DNA of 64,000 nucleotides, from contig NZ_CP146275.1 in NCBI RefSeq assembly GCF_037044555.1, positions 586,001-650,000 on the forward strand, in the 5' to 3' direction. The first letter of the stretch is position 1. Each line of letters opens with the position of its first letter. The position numbers and the translations under genes are program-made. This DNA comes from Pelagibacterium nitratireducens. GTDB taxonomy: Bacteria > Pseudomonadota > Alphaproteobacteria > Rhizobiales > Devosiaceae. Positions 26,409 through 36,028 of the stretch are shown one piece after another. The notes below the pieces were generated by a model that saw only the letters and a program-made list of their open reading frames with translations, did not search any database and was not told the origin of the DNA.

Positions 26409-27304
26409 TCAAGGACGGCCATCTGATCGAGGCATTTCTGGAAATGATGAGCGCCGAGCGGGGCGCTGCGGCCAATACGATCGAAGCCTATCGGCGGGAC
26501 CTTCTCGATTATGCGGGGTTTCTTGCCGGCCCTGGCAAGGCGATTTCCGATGCGGGGCGCGCCGATGTCGCAAATTATCTGGCCCATCTGTCGGCGCAGG
26601 GGCTGGCGGCAAGCTCGGCGGCGCGCCGATTGAGCGCGGTGCGTCAATTGCACAGGTTTCTGGTTTCCGAAGGCAGCAAGGGGGACGATCCCACGCGCAT
26701 CGTTTCGGCGCCCAAGCCGGGGCGGGGCCTGCCCAAGGTGCTCTCGGTCGAGGAGGTCGACAGGCTTTTGAAATGCGCCGAAGACGAAGCGGCGGGGGGA
26801 GACGAAAGCGAGGTGCGGCTCTATGTGCTGCTCGAATTGCTCTATGCCACGGGGCTGCGGGTGTCAGAACTGGTGGCGCTCGAGCGCAAGGCGGTGCGGC
26901 GCGAGGCCGAACATCTGACCATTGCTGGCAAGGGCGGCAAGGAGCGGCTGGTGCCGCTCAACGACCGGGCCAAGGACGCTTTGGTCGGCTGGCTCGAGGG
27001 CACGGACAAGGACAAGTTCGTTTTTCCCGCCAAGGGGGCCGAGGGGCATCTGGCCCGGCAGGTGTTTGCGCGCGATCTCAAAAGGCTGGCCGCTCGGGCG
27101 GGCCTGCCGGTTGCCAAGGTTTCACCGCATGTGCTGCGCCATGCCTTTGCATCCCATCTGCTGCAGAACGGGGCGGATCTGCGGGTCGTTCAGATGCTTT
27201 TGGGCCATGCGGACATTTCAACGACCCAGATTTATACCCATGTTCTGGACGCTCATTTGCGCAAACTGCTCGAAGATCACCATCCGCTGTCGGGCGATGC
27301 TTGA
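26405..27304 (+). CDS. xerD: Site-specific tyrosine recombinase XerD
   Basis: The 299-residue protein has an N-terminal SAM-like core-binding domain and a C-terminal catalytic domain. The catalytic set is complete: Arg152 (TGLRVSEL), Lys176 (GKGGKERLVPL), His242 and Arg245 (HVLRHAFAS), His268 (LGHADI) and nucleophile Tyr277 (TQIYTHV). XerC/XerD resolve chromosome dimers at dif. The GTG start overlaps the small membrane protein stop. It is a chromosomal Xer enzyme, not a phage integrase; no phage or integron genes are near. Confidence 0.95.
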   Translation: MIKDGHLIEAFLEMMSAERGAAANTIEAYRRDLLDYAGFLAGPGKAISDAGRADVANYLAHLSAQGLAASSAARRLSAVRQLHRFLVSEGSKGDDPTRIVSAPKPGRGLPKVLSVEEVDRLLKCAEDEAAGGDESEVRLYVLLELLYATGLRVSELVALERKAVRREAEHLTIAGKGGKERLVPLNDRAKDALVGWLEGTDKDKFVFPAKGAEGHLARQVFARDLKRLAARAGLPVAKVSPHVLRHAFASHLLQNGADLRVVQMLLGHADISTTQIYTHVLDAHLRKLLEDHHPLSGDA

Positions 27305-27418
27305 CACGGGAGGGTCTAATCGACACTTTCCCGCCACTTTGAAACTCTAGAGCCCGCTCGCCAGCATCTGGTGTTGGCCGCCCAAAAATGAGAAGGTTGC
27401 CCGAAACGGGCGGATTTC

Positions 27419-28378
27419 ATGCAGTCATATCTCGATTTCGAAAAACCCGTCGCTGAACTCGAAGGCAAGATTGCCGAGCTCAAGAACCTTGCCCAGACCG
27501 ATGAAGCGGTCTCGATCGGTGACGAGGTTTCGCGCCTGCAGCAGCGCGCCGAAGATGCGCTGCGCGACGTCTATAAAAAGCTCACCCCCTGGCAGAAGAC
27601 GCTTGTGGCGCGCCATCCGCAGCGCCCGCACTTTTCCAATTACCTCAAGGCGCTGGTGACCGAATGGACCCCTTTGGCGGGGGACCGCAAATATGCCGAA
27701 GATCCTGCCATCCAGGCCGGGTTCGGGCGGATCGATGGAGTGCCGGTGGCCATTTTGGGCCAGGAAAAGGGCAATGACACCGAAAGCCGGCTCAAGCACA
27801 ATTTCGGCATGGCGCGGCCCGAGGGCTATCGCAAGGCGGTGCGGATCATGGAAATGGCCGACCGGTTCGGCCTGCCTGTGATTTCGTTCGTCGATACGGC
27901 GGGCGCCTATCCCGGCATCGGCGCCGAAGAGCGCGGCCAGGCCGAAGCCATTGCGCGATCTACGGAAAAATGCCTCGAAATCGGGGTTCCCAACCTTTCC
28001 ATCGTGATCGGTGAAGGCGGATCGGGCGGGGCGATCGCCATTGCGGCGACCAACAAGGTGCTCATGCTCGAGCATTCGGTCTATTCGGTGATTTCTCCCG
28101 AAGCAGGGGCTTCGATCCTGTTTCGCGATGCGGGCAAGGCCCAGGATATGGCGGCAGCGCAAAAGATCACCGCGCAGGATTTGCTGGCGCTCAAAGTGAT
28201 CGACGGCATCATCGAGGAGCCCATGGGCGGCGCGCACCGCAACCCTGAAAAGATCTTCGCCGACGTCAAGGCCGAGATCGCCAAGTTCCTCGGCGAGTAT
28301 GACGACGAGCTCGGCCCGCTCGAAATCCGCGAGCAGCGGCGCGAGAAATTCCTGGCGATCGGGACGGCGCTCACCTGA
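27419..28378 (+). CDS. accA: Acetyl-CoA carboxylase carboxyltransferase subunit alpha
   Basis: The 319-residue protein starts MQSYLDFEKPVAELEGKI and carries the carboxyltransferase core with SFVDTAGAYPGIGAEERGQ and GEGGSGGAIAI, which form the CoA-binding oxyanion features. With AccD it transfers carboxyl from biotin to acetyl-CoA, the first step of fatty acid synthesis. Length and motifs are normal. Confidence 0.97.
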   Translation: MQSYLDFEKPVAELEGKIAELKNLAQTDEAVSIGDEVSRLQQRAEDALRDVYKKLTPWQKTLVARHPQRPHFSNYLKALVTEWTPLAGDRKYAEDPAIQAGFGRIDGVPVAILGQEKGNDTESRLKHNFGMARPEGYRKAVRIMEMADRFGLPVISFVDTAGAYPGIGAEERGQAEAIARSTEKCLEIGVPNLSIVIGEGGSGGAIAIAATNKVLMLEHSVYSVISPEAGASILFRDAGKAQDMAAAQKITAQDLLALKVIDGIIEEPMGGAHRNPEKIFADVKAEIAKFLGEYDDELGPLEIREQRREKFLAIGTALT

Positions 28379-28510
28379 ATTTGACCGCGCCGTCTTGCAA
28401 TTTGCATAAAATTTAGGTCGATTACCCGACAACCTTACCGAGCGTTAACCCTGTGGTGGCATAGAGGGGGCGGGGGCAAGGCGTACAGGAATTGCAGGGT
28501 CAGGGCATAG

Positions 28511-29536
28511 ATGCTCCGTAAATTCGTCCTTTTGGCCATCTCGCTCGTTGTTGCGGGTGTTCTGGCCTCGTGCTCGGCGCTTGAGGGCGACGGGCGTCAT
28601 CTCATGCCGCTGTCGGGCGCCACCAAGTCGCGGCTGGCCGCAATGGGGTCGAGCCCGCAGGCGGCGATGATGATCCGCATCTTCAAGGAAGAATCGGCGC
28701 TCGAAGTCTGGAAGCAGACGGCCGGAGGGTCCTACAAGCTGTTCCAGACCTATGAAATCTGCACCTGGTCGGGCGAGTTGGGTCCCAAATTCTACGAGGG
28801 CGACCGGCAGGCGCCCGAGGGGTTCTATACGATCACCCCCGGGCTGATGAACCCGAATTCGAATTATTACCTTGCCTTCAATCTGGGCTTTCCCAACAGA
28901 TATGACCGCACGCATGGCCGGACGGGCAGCCATCTGATGGTGCATGGCGCGTGTTCGTCTGCAGGGTGCTATGCCATGGAAGACGAGCAGATCGCCGAAA
29001 TCTACGCTCTGGCCCGCGAGAGCTTTACCGGCGGCAACCGCTCGTTCGAGGTGCAGATCTTTCCGTTCCGCATGACGCCGGACAACATGGCCAAGCACCA
29101 GTCCAGCGAGCACATCGATTTCTGGAACAACATCAAGCAGGGCTACGACTATTTCGAAGTCGCCAGCACGCCGCCCGCCTGGGATGTGTGCGACGGGCGT
29201 TACGTCTTCCGCCAGCCCTCGGCGGTCAATGCAACAGCGTCGATGGCCGGAAGCTGCCAGGCGGTCGTTGCCGACCCCACCATCGTTTCGGCCTTCCAGG
29301 CCCGTCAGTCGGCCGATGCCGCGGCGATACAGAGCGCGATCGTGCGGCTTGCCGATGCAGAAGCGGCCGCAGCGGAAGCCGAACAGCGCCGGCTCAATGC
29401 CGAAGCGGAAATGGCCGCGCGGGGCGAGGCCATCAACAATGCGGTCGACGGGTTCTTCGGTACCCTGTTCAGCCCGCTCGATGCCCTGGCGCCGAGCCAG
29501 CCCGAGACCGCCCCTCAAGGCACGCCGCAAGGCTGA
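28511..29536 (+). CDS. YafK-like L,D-transpeptidase family lipoprotein
   Basis: The 341-residue protein has a lipobox (VLASC, Cys21) and a YkuD-type L,D-transpeptidase domain. The catalytic motif is HLMVHGACSSAGCYAM with His145 and nucleophile Cys153. An alanine- and glutamate-rich coiled segment follows (about residues 275-315). Family members attach or cleave cross-links between peptidoglycan and lipoprotein; YafK of E. coli detaches Braun lipoprotein. Its substrate here is unknown. A lone gene with its own leader. Confidence 0.87.
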   Translation: MLRKFVLLAISLVVAGVLASCSALEGDGRHLMPLSGATKSRLAAMGSSPQAAMMIRIFKEESALEVWKQTAGGSYKLFQTYEICTWSGELGPKFYEGDRQAPEGFYTITPGLMNPNSNYYLAFNLGFPNRYDRTHGRTGSHLMVHGACSSAGCYAMEDEQIAEIYALARESFTGGNRSFEVQIFPFRMTPDNMAKHQSSEHIDFWNNIKQGYDYFEVASTPPAWDVCDGRYVFRQPSAVNATASMAGSCQAVVADPTIVSAFQARQSADAAAIQSAIVRLADAEAAAAEAEQRRLNAEAEMAARGEAINNAVDGFFGTLFSPLDALAPSQPETAPQGTPQG

Positions 29537-29641
29537 CTGAAAGCTCATAACGGGAACACTGGCCGCCGCTTGTGCGTTTCAAGCGCAGACAGGGCCAAAA
29601 CCGGCCCCCTTCCGTGTTTTTGCCAGAGAGCTTTTCCACCG

Positions 29642-30226
29642 ATGATCCAGGACCGCGCCGCCGGCTTTCGTTTCGTCCTTCGGGACGCAACAGGGGCCGC
29701 TCATCAAAGGCTCGACGAGGCGGCCGGTCGCTTCGATCTGGGGAGCCGGGACGATTATCGCCGGTTCCTTGTCTGGCACGGGGCCATTGTGCCCGGGCTC
29801 GAGACCCATATGGCGGCCAACGGCATCGAGCGGATCGTTGCCGACTGGGCGGAACGCAAGCGCACGGCGGCCCTGCTGTCCGACCTTGGCGCGCTGGGCG
29901 TGTCCTGGCCAGGGCAAGCCGATCTGCAGTTGCAGAGCGGGCGCGGGGCGCTGTTTGGCATGGCGTATGTGCTCGAAGGGTCGCGCCTGGGGAGCGCGAT
30001 GCTGGTGCGTCGTGTCGATCCGGCGTTGCGCGGGGCAGCGACCGGCTATCTCGATCATGGCGCGGGGCTCAAACTTTGGCCGCGATTCCTCGACATTCTC
30101 AACACAGCAGGATTATCCGGGGCGGAACAACAGGCGGCGATCGATGCCGCCAACCAGGTGTTCATGCTGTTCGAGCGTGAGCTTCTGGCCCATTTTGAAC
30201 CCGATGGAGCCGCGCCCGGCCAATGA
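29642..30226 (+). CDS. bphO: Biliverdin-producing heme oxygenase (BphO-type)
   Basis: The 194-residue protein has an N-terminal LRDATGAAHQRLDEA with His21 as the probable haem ligand and the distal-helix stretch GMAYVLEGSRLGSAML with the conserved Gly-Ser features. It opens haem to biliverdin IXalpha, CO and iron. Its stop overlaps the bacteriophytochrome start (ATGA), so enzyme and chromophore user are made together, a well-known pairing. The sequence is divergent from HmuO-type enzymes but typical for phytochrome operons. Confidence 0.9.
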   Translation: MIQDRAAGFRFVLRDATGAAHQRLDEAAGRFDLGSRDDYRRFLVWHGAIVPGLETHMAANGIERIVADWAERKRTAALLSDLGALGVSWPGQADLQLQSGRGALFGMAYVLEGSRLGSAMLVRRVDPALRGAATGYLDHGAGLKLWPRFLDILNTAGLSGAEQQAAIDAANQVFMLFERELLAHFEPDGAAPGQ

Positions 30227-32784
30227 ATCAATACGCCTCCCCCGGCACTCCGCTCGATGGCGGTGTCGATCTGACCAATTGCGACCGCGAACCGATCCAC
30301 AGGCTTGGCCGTATCCAGGGCTTCGGCTTTCTGGTGGCCGTCTCGTTCGACTGGATCGTTCAATATGTTTCGGCCAACAGCGCCGATTGGCTCGGCTCGG
30401 AGCCCGACGACACGATCGGTCGCCCGCTGGGCAATTTCGCCGACGGGGATTTCCTTCACACCATCCGCAACCATGTCCAGCATCTGACGGGCGCGGACGA
30501 TGTGGAGCGGGTGTTCGGGGTTCAGTTGACCGAGGGCGGAGCGCCGTGTGACACGGCGGTTCACGTTTCGGGATCACTGATTATCATTGAATGTGAGCCG
30601 GCCCGGACCGGCGCGGAAGGCAACGACTCCATGGTCCGCCGCATCGTGCAGCGCCTTCAGGCCGCGGACTCGGTGGACAAGCTGTGCAAGTCGGGTGCCA
30701 GTCTGGTGCAGGCGCTGACCGGCTTTGACCGGGTGATGATCTACAAATTCCTGCACGACGACAGCGGCGAGGTGGTTGCCGAATCCCGCCGGCAGGGTGT
30801 CGACAGTTTTGCGGGGCTGCGCTATCCCGCCTCTGACATCCCCCGCCAGGCGCGCGAACTCTACAAGCGCAACCTGATCCGCATCATTGCCGATGTGGAC
30901 GGGCAACCCCACGATATCACACCGTTCGCGGCACCCGATGGCATGCCGATCGATCTGTCCAATTCGGTGCTGCGCTCGGTCTCGCCCATTCATCTCGAAT
31001 ATCTGCGCAATATGGGGGTCGGCGCCTCGATGTCGATTTCCATCCTGCTGCGCGGGCGGCTGTGGGGGCTGATCGCCTGTCACCATTATTCCCCGCGCCG
31101 AGTGCCCTTCAACGTGCGCACGGCGGCCGAACTGATCGGGCAGATGTTCTCGCTGGCGCTCGATGCCAAGATCCGCGAAAGCGAGATCGAGGCCGAAAAG
31201 CGGGCGCAGGAATTTCACCACAAGGTGCTGCGCATGGTCGGACCGGAGCAGGGACCGGTCTCCCAGCTCGCTTCGATGTTCGGGGAGATGAGCGGGCTGG
31301 TCGATTGTAACGGGATCGGCATGATCGTCGATGAGGAGGTCGAACTGTGGGGAGAGACGCCGGAGCGCCCCGAGTTCAAGGCGCTGGTGCAGTTTCTCAA
31401 CCGGACGGTGTCCAATTCCATCTTTGTCACCCACGAGCTGGGCAAGCTTCATCCGGCCGCGGCCGCCTATGCCGACAGGGTTTCGGGCATGCTGGTCATT
31501 CCCATCTCGCGCACGCCCGGCGACTATCTGATCTTTTTCCGCCGCGAGGTGACCGAGGAGGTCAAATGGGCCGGCAATCCGGAAAAGCCGGTGAGCGTGG
31601 GGCCGATGGGGTCGCGCCTGACGCCGCGCAAGAGTTTCGAGATCTGGCAGGAAACGGCGCGCGGGCAGTCCGAGCCCTGGAGTTCGAGCCATATCAGGCT
31701 GGCCGAGGCGCTGCGCGTGAGCCTGCTCGAAGTGATCCTCAAGCATACCGAGCTGATCGAGGGTGAGCGAAGGCAGGCACGCCAGCGTCAGGAACTCCTG
31801 ATCGCCGAACTCAATCACCGGGTGCGCAACATTTTGGGCCTGATCCGCGGCCTGATCCGTCAGGTCAATACGCCCCAGCGCAGCACGGAAGCGTTCGTTT
31901 CAACGCTCGACGACCGAGTGCAGGCGCTGGCGCGGGCCCATGACCAGTTGACCGAGCGTCAATGGGGCTCGGGATCGCTGCTGGCGTTGATCGAAAACGA
32001 GACGGCGGCCTATCTGGCGGAAAAATCGGAAAGGGTGATCGTTTCGGGGGACGATGTGGGCCTGGTGCCGCAGAGTTTTTCGGCGCTGGCGCTGGTCATT
32101 CACGAGTTGACCACCAATTCGGCCAAGTATGGCGCATTGTGCGACAAGCGGGGCACCGTTGCCATTGCGCTCGAGCGCGACGATTCAGGCTGGCTGACCA
32201 TACGCTGGGTCGAGCGCGACGGCCCGCCCGTCAAGCCGCCGGGCGGCGCCGGGTTCGGGTCGGTGGTGATCGAGCGCTCGGTGACCCATGACCTTGGCGG
32301 ATCGGTCGAGATGGATTATCGCATCGACGGGTTGCGGGCCAAATTGCGCATTGCGCCCGAACATCTGGCCGATCTCGATGAAGCCCGACAGCATGCGCCG
32401 CGTCCGGTCATAAGGCGGGCGGGCAAGGTGAATTTCCCCGAGGGGCGGGCGCTGATCGTCGAAGACAATGTCATCATCGCCATGGATTGCGAGGCGGTGC
32501 TGCGCGACATGGGGTGCGGGGAGGTGGTTCTGGCGTCCAGCGTCGCCCAGGGGCTCAAGGCGATCGAGAATACCGAAATCGGCTTTGCGGTGCTCGATGT
32601 CAATCTGGGCAACGAGACGAGCTTTGCCATTGCCGATGTGTTGAGCGAAAGGGCCATCCCGTTCATCTTTGCCTCGGGCTATGCCGATGGCGTGTCGTTT
32701 CCCGATGCGCATGTGGAACGCCCGAAAGTCTCCAAGCCCTACGACATGGCAAGTCTCACCGATGCGCTCAAGCGCGTGTTCTGA
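30223..32784 (+). CDS. bphP: Bacteriophytochrome with HWE histidine kinase and C-terminal receiver domain
   Basis: The 853-residue protein is built PAS-GAF-PHY-kinase-receiver. The biliverdin-binding Cys20 lies in NCDREPIH. The GAF domain has PASDIPRQAR and SPIHLEYLRNMGV. The PHY domain has the tongue motif PRKSFEIW. The kinase has the phospho-accepting His532 in AELNHRVRN, an N-box HELTTNSAKYGA and WVERDGPP, which mark the HWE family. The C-terminal receiver has the acidic pocket IVEDN and acceptor Asp792 in VLDVNLGNE. It is a red/far-red light sensor. No partner regulator gene is adjacent, so output may go through its own receiver and phosphotransfer. Confidence 0.93.
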   Translation: MNQYASPGTPLDGGVDLTNCDREPIHRLGRIQGFGFLVAVSFDWIVQYVSANSADWLGSEPDDTIGRPLGNFADGDFLHTIRNHVQHLTGADDVERVFGVQLTEGGAPCDTAVHVSGSLIIIECEPARTGAEGNDSMVRRIVQRLQAADSVDKLCKSGASLVQALTGFDRVMIYKFLHDDSGEVVAESRRQGVDSFAGLRYPASDIPRQARELYKRNLIRIIADVDGQPHDITPFAAPDGMPIDLSNSVLRSVSPIHLEYLRNMGVGASMSISILLRGRLWGLIACHHYSPRRVPFNVRTAAELIGQMFSLALDAKIRESEIEAEKRAQEFHHKVLRMVGPEQGPVSQLASMFGEMSGLVDCNGIGMIVDEEVELWGETPERPEFKALVQFLNRTVSNSIFVTHELGKLHPAAAAYADRVSGMLVIPISRTPGDYLIFFRREVTEEVKWAGNPEKPVSVGPMGSRLTPRKSFEIWQETARGQSEPWSSSHIRLAEALRVSLLEVILKHTELIEGERRQARQRQELLIAELNHRVRNILGLIRGLIRQVNTPQRSTEAFVSTLDDRVQALARAHDQLTERQWGSGSLLALIENETAAYLAEKSERVIVSGDDVGLVPQSFSALALVIHELTTNSAKYGALCDKRGTVAIALERDDSGWLTIRWVERDGPPVKPPGGAGFGSVVIERSVTHDLGGSVEMDYRIDGLRAKLRIAPEHLADLDEARQHAPRPVIRRAGKVNFPEGRALIVEDNVIIAMDCEAVLRDMGCGEVVLASSVAQGLKAIENTEIGFAVLDVNLGNETSFAIADVLSERAIPFIFASGYADGVSFPDAHVERPKVSKPYDMASLTDALKRVF

Positions 32785-32821
32785 GTGGCTGGATGACGGC
32801 GCGATTGCGAACTGGAGCCGT

Positions 32822-33220
32822 TCAGAGCAGATCGCACAGCGGGGCGATGAGTGGGATGTCGGCGGGAGGCATGGGATAGTCGTGCAGTTTTTGCGGGCGC
32901 ACCCATTTGAGCGCCGAATGCTCTTTGGCAATTGGCGTGCCCTGCCATTTCCTGCACACATAGAGCGGCATCATCAGGTGCCAGCCGTCATAGGTGTGGC
33001 TGGCAAAGGTCAATGGCGCGAGGCACGCCTCCCTGGTTTCGATTTCCAGCTCTTCAGCCAGTTCGCGGATCAGCGCAGCCTCGGGGGTTTCGCCCGCCTC
33101 GATCTTGCCGCCGGGGAATTCCCACAGGCCGGCCAGTTGCTTGCCCTGGGGCCGCTGGGCGATCAGCACGCGCCGGTCGGCATCGACCAGCGCGCAGGCG
33201 ACGACGAGGGTGATTTTCAT
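32822..33220 (-). CDS. mutT: Nudix hydrolase, 8-oxo-dGTP diphosphatase MutT
   Basis: The 132-residue protein has a full Nudix box, from GGKIEAGETPEAAL to RELAEELEIE (about residues 37-60), and the MutT start MKITLVVACALVD. It removes oxidised guanine nucleotides. The start overlaps the GNAT stop in an ATGA junction; a longer upstream reading is the shadow of the GNAT gene. mutT next to argJ is a conserved alphaproteobacterial arrangement. Confidence 0.92.
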   Translation of the reverse strand: MKITLVVACALVDADRRVLIAQRPQGKQLAGLWEFPGGKIEAGETPEAALIRELAEELEIETREACLAPLTFASHTYDGWHLMMPLYVCRKWQGTPIAKEHSALKWVRPQKLHDYPMPPADIPLIAPLCDLL

Positions 33221-33972
33221 TGCGTTTGTGCCTCGGGCTGGCGGCGGTAGTGGTAGGGGTAGCGGAAGACAAAACCCATGGCGAGATAGAGCGCGATGGC
33301 CGGGCCGTTGTCCCCCTGGACCTGGAGGGCTGCGTGGCTGGCGCCGTTTTCGGCGCCCCAACTGAGCGCGCTGGCCATCATGCGTCGGCCAAAACCCTGG
33401 CCGCGCAGTTTGGCCGAGGTGATGACGTCATAGACCATGACGATGCCCTCGCTCTCGACACACAGCAAGGACGCGCCGGGCGTGCCATCGTCGGCGGCGA
33501 CGACGATGCCGCATGCGGGACGTTTGAGCGCGCCCAGGATGGCGGCGAAGGTTTCCTGCTTTTTGGTATCGAACCCCTGCAGGGCCGTTTGCGCGGCGAG
33601 GAAAGCGGGATCGGTCGCATCGTAAAGACTGGCGGCGCCATCGAAGCCGTCGGTCTGGCCGAGCGGGCAGGACAGAACCAGGCTTGTCTTGAAGCGCTCC
33701 CAGCCTGCCCGGTCCAGCGTATCGAGGATGCCGCCGCCGGTCAGCGGGGTGACGCGGAAGACCGAGGGCAGATCGTGTTCGGCGTAGCGGGCCGAAAGAG
33801 TTTCGATCCGCTGGGCGGCATTGGTGTCATCGGCGGGATCGAGTGACCAGATGGCATTGGAGCGGCCTGAAAAACCCCTGGCGAAGCGGGCGCGCCATTG
33901 CCCGTCCTCGATGGTTTCGAGCGCGGGCCATGTGGCGAGCGAGGCGGCTTCGATTTCGGAAACGGTGCGCAA
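33217..33972 (-). CDS. GNAT family N-acetyltransferase
   Basis: The 251-residue protein has the acetyl-CoA-binding motif LRGQGFGRRMM near residue 187 and the trailing NGPAIALYLAMGF element in a C-terminal GNAT domain. The N-terminal half is a second, degenerate GNAT-like region. Substrate is unknown. It lies between argJ and mutT, the usual place in Hyphomicrobiales, and is coupled to mutT by an ATGA overlap. Confidence 0.87.
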   Translation of the reverse strand: MRTVSEIEAASLATWPALETIEDGQWRARFARGFSGRSNAIWSLDPADDTNAAQRIETLSARYAEHDLPSVFRVTPLTGGGILDTLDRAGWERFKTSLVLSCPLGQTDGFDGAASLYDATDPAFLAAQTALQGFDTKKQETFAAILGALKRPACGIVVAADDGTPGASLLCVESEGIVMVYDVITSAKLRGQGFGRRMMASALSWGAENGASHAALQVQGDNGPAIALYLAMGFVFRYPYHYRRQPEAQTQ

Positions 33973-33996
33973 GCTGGATCACACTTCTCTTTTGCC

Positions 33997-34041
33997 GCGT
34001 TGTCGAACCGTAAAACCGGTTGCCACTTTTGCTGACAACGC
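33997..34041. repeat. Dispersed palindromic repeat, copy 3
   Basis: Arms GCGTTGTC/GACAACGC enclose GAACCGTAAAACCGG, TTG and CCACTTTTGCT. It fills the short gap between argJ and the GNAT gene. Confidence 0.75.
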
Positions 34042-34042
34042 T

Positions 34043-35275
34043 CTAACTCCTGTAGCTGCCGTTGATATCGATATAACCGTGGGTCAGATCGCAGGTATAG
34101 ACGGTGGCAGAGCCCGTTCCGAGCCCGATATCGACGCTGATCGAAAGCTCCTCGCCCTTCATATAGGCGGTCGCCGCGTCCTCGGAATAGTCGGGCGCGC
34201 GCTGGCCGTTGCGGGCCAGAACGTGGTCGCCAAAGGCGATGGTGAGCTTGTCGCGGTCGGCGGGCTGGCCGGCCTTGCCCACCGCCATGACGATGCGGCC
34301 CCAATTGGCGTCCTCGCCGGCGATTGCCGTCTTGACGAGCGGGCTGTCGGCAATGGCGCGGGCGATCCTTGCGGCGCTGTCGTCGGTCGTGGCACCGGAC
34401 ACGTTGACGGCAACGAATTTGGTCGCCCCTTCGCCATCGCGCACCACCTGCATGGCGAGATCGAAGAGCACATCATTGAGCGCTTCACCGAACGTTTGTG
34501 CGCGCGGATCGTTTAGGGATGCGATGGGGTCGATTTCCGCCTTGGCTGTGGCAAAGGCCAGAAGGGTGTCGGAGGTCGAGGTGTCGCTGTCGACGGTGAT
34601 GGCGTTGAAACTGGTCTTGTTGTGTTTGGCGAGCAGCGCCTGAAGCACATCGGCGGCGATGGGGGCGTCGGTGAACACGAAGCTGAGCATGGTGGCCATG
34701 TCCGGCGCGATCATGCCCGAACCCTTGGCGATACCGGCGATGGAGACCGTCGTGCCATCGACGTCGATCGTGGCCTCGGCCAGCTTGGGGAAGGTGTCGG
34801 TGGTCATGATCGCCCTGGCCGGCTCCATCCAGGGGTCGGCGGCCAGTTGGCCCGTGAGGTTTTGCAACACGCCATCGAATTTGGTGGCGTCGAGCGGCTC
34901 GCCGATGACCCCGGTCGAGGCGAGAAAGATTTCCGAGGGCTCACACCCCACCGCCCTTGCGGCGATGTCGGCGGTCAGTTTGACCGATTCGATGCCTTTT
35001 AAACCGGTAAAGGCATTGGCATTGCCCGAATTGACGACGAGGGCGCGGGCCGTACCATGGCCAAGGTTCTGCCGACACCAGTCGATTGCGGCCGAAGGGC
35101 AGAGCGAGCGCGTCAGAACGCCTGCAACCACGGTTCCCGGATCGAAGACGGCCAAAAGCACGTCGGTGCGCCCCTTGTAGCGAATGCCCGCCTCGGCGGT
35201 GGCAAAGCGCACGCCGGCAATGGCGGGCGGGGCGACATAGGATTTGGGGGCAAGGGGAGAGACGGGCAGGGCCAT
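34043..35275 (-). CDS. argJ: Bifunctional glutamate N-acetyltransferase / amino-acid acetyltransferase
   Basis: The 410-residue protein has the self-cleavage site [10 protein letters not shown], in which Thr195 becomes the N-terminal nucleophile of the beta subunit. The oxyanion segment STGVIGEPL near residue 120 and the [10 protein letters not shown] motif near residue 82 fit ArgJ. It transfers acetyl from N-acetylornithine to glutamate (and can use acetyl-CoA), keeping arginine synthesis cyclic. Length is normal. Confidence 0.95.
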   Translation of the reverse strand: MALPVSPLAPKSYVAPPAIAGVRFATAEAGIRYKGRTDVLLAVFDPGTVVAGVLTRSLCPSAAIDWCRQNLGHGTARALVVNSGNANAFTGLKGIESVKLTADIAARAVGCEPSEIFLASTGVIGEPLDATKFDGVLQNLTGQLAADPWMEPARAIMTTDTFPKLAEATIDVDGTTVSIAGIAKGSGMIAPDMATMLSFVFTDAPIAADVLQALLAKHNKTSFNAITVDSDTSTSDTLLAFATAKAEIDPIASLNDPRAQTFGEALNDVLFDLAMQVVRDGEGATKFVAVNVSGATTDDSAARIARAIADSPLVKTAIAGEDANWGRIVMAVGKAGQPADRDKLTIAFGDHVLARNGQRAPDYSEDAATAYMKGEELSISVDIGLGTGSATVYTCDLTHGYIDINGSYRS

Positions 35276-35421
35276 GGGAGAAAAGACCTTGAGGGGGTAC
35301 GCGTTGGCGGTTCTTCCGTGTGCCCCAACATTGCCGTGCTGGCAAGAGGCGCAGTCGGCTCGATCATTTCATCGTTTCACGGAAACGGCGCGACGCTCTT
35401 TGCCACCATGCGGGAAATATT

Positions 35422-35455
35422 GACGCTCTCGTCCCGATTTCGAAACGAGAGCGTC
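35422..35455 (-). terminator. Possible terminator after small membrane gene
   Basis: An 11-bp perfect inverted repeat GACGCTCTCGT/ACGAGAGCGTC lies just past the stop of the minus-strand membrane gene. The following AATATTT is a poor T-tract, so it may be a stability hairpin instead. Confidence 0.4.
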
Positions 35456-35472
35456 GGGCATTGGGTGCGGGC

Positions 35473-35760
35473 TCACCTGCGCACAGGGCGCATGATGAAA
35501 CCGGCAAAGCGTTTCTGGATCTGGGGGATCATCCAGAACACCATGATGGCAACCATGAGCGGGGTGACGATCAGGGTGGTCTGCCAGATGGGCCAGCCGG
35601 CCGTGAGCGGCAGGACGAGATAGAGAATGAGCGTGATGATGGGATAAACGCCGAACAGTGTGACCAGAAACTGCCGCGAGCGGTTGGGACGGAGCGAAGC
35701 ACCGGCCGCTGGCTGGGCGGTGGTGGATGAAGGGGTTTGTGCGGAGGAAATATCGGACAT
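35473..35760 (-). CDS. Small two-helix membrane protein
   Basis: The 95-residue protein has a polar N-terminus of 30 residues, two hydrophobic helices (about residues 32-54 and 60-80) and a basic C-terminal tail FAGFIMRPVRR. It looks like the short putative integral membrane proteins often found next to TetR regulators, with no defined function. It begins 15 bases from the first of two palindromes that probably bind the neighbouring TetR protein, so it is the likely main regulated gene. Confidence 0.65.
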   Translation of the reverse strand: MSDISSAQTPSSTTAQPAAGASLRPNRSRQFLVTLFGVYPIITLILYLVLPLTAGWPIWQTTLIVTPLMVAIMVFWMIPQIQKRFAGFIMRPVRR

Positions 35761-35774
35761 TGTTTCAACCTTTC

Positions 35775-35815
35775 GAAACGGAACGTTCCGTTATATATTG
35801 AAACGAGCCGTTTCG
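35775..35815. promoter_or_regulatory. Twin palindromic operators, probable TetR binding sites
   Basis: Site 1 is GAAACGGAACGTTCCG (35775-35790); it includes a perfect 16-bp palindrome AACGGAACGTTCCGTT. Site 2 is GAAACGAGCCGTTTCG (35800-35815). Both fit GAAACGnnnCGTTyCG and start 25 bp apart, between the membrane gene and the TetR gene. Strong operator pattern; binding is inferred. Confidence 0.7.
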
Positions 35816-36028
35816 TTCAAGTGGATATTGTCGATTTTTTCCCCTATATCTTCGGGCGAGCCCATTCGAGGCGCGCGATTGAAGGATTCCAATATGTCGC
35901 GAGGGGCTGGGAGGTCTCACCGGAGAGCGTGAAGTCTGGCGAGGCTGCGGCGCGCCCGTTCGTTCGTGGGGCGATTGAACGGCGGAACGCAGGGCTTATT
36001 GGCCGGGTCGAGGAAGGAAGACGAAACA

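Noticed and set aside
26405..27304. Phage or integron integrase
   Set aside because: The tyrosine recombinase has XerD length, motifs and neighbours, with no phage genes or attachment site nearby.
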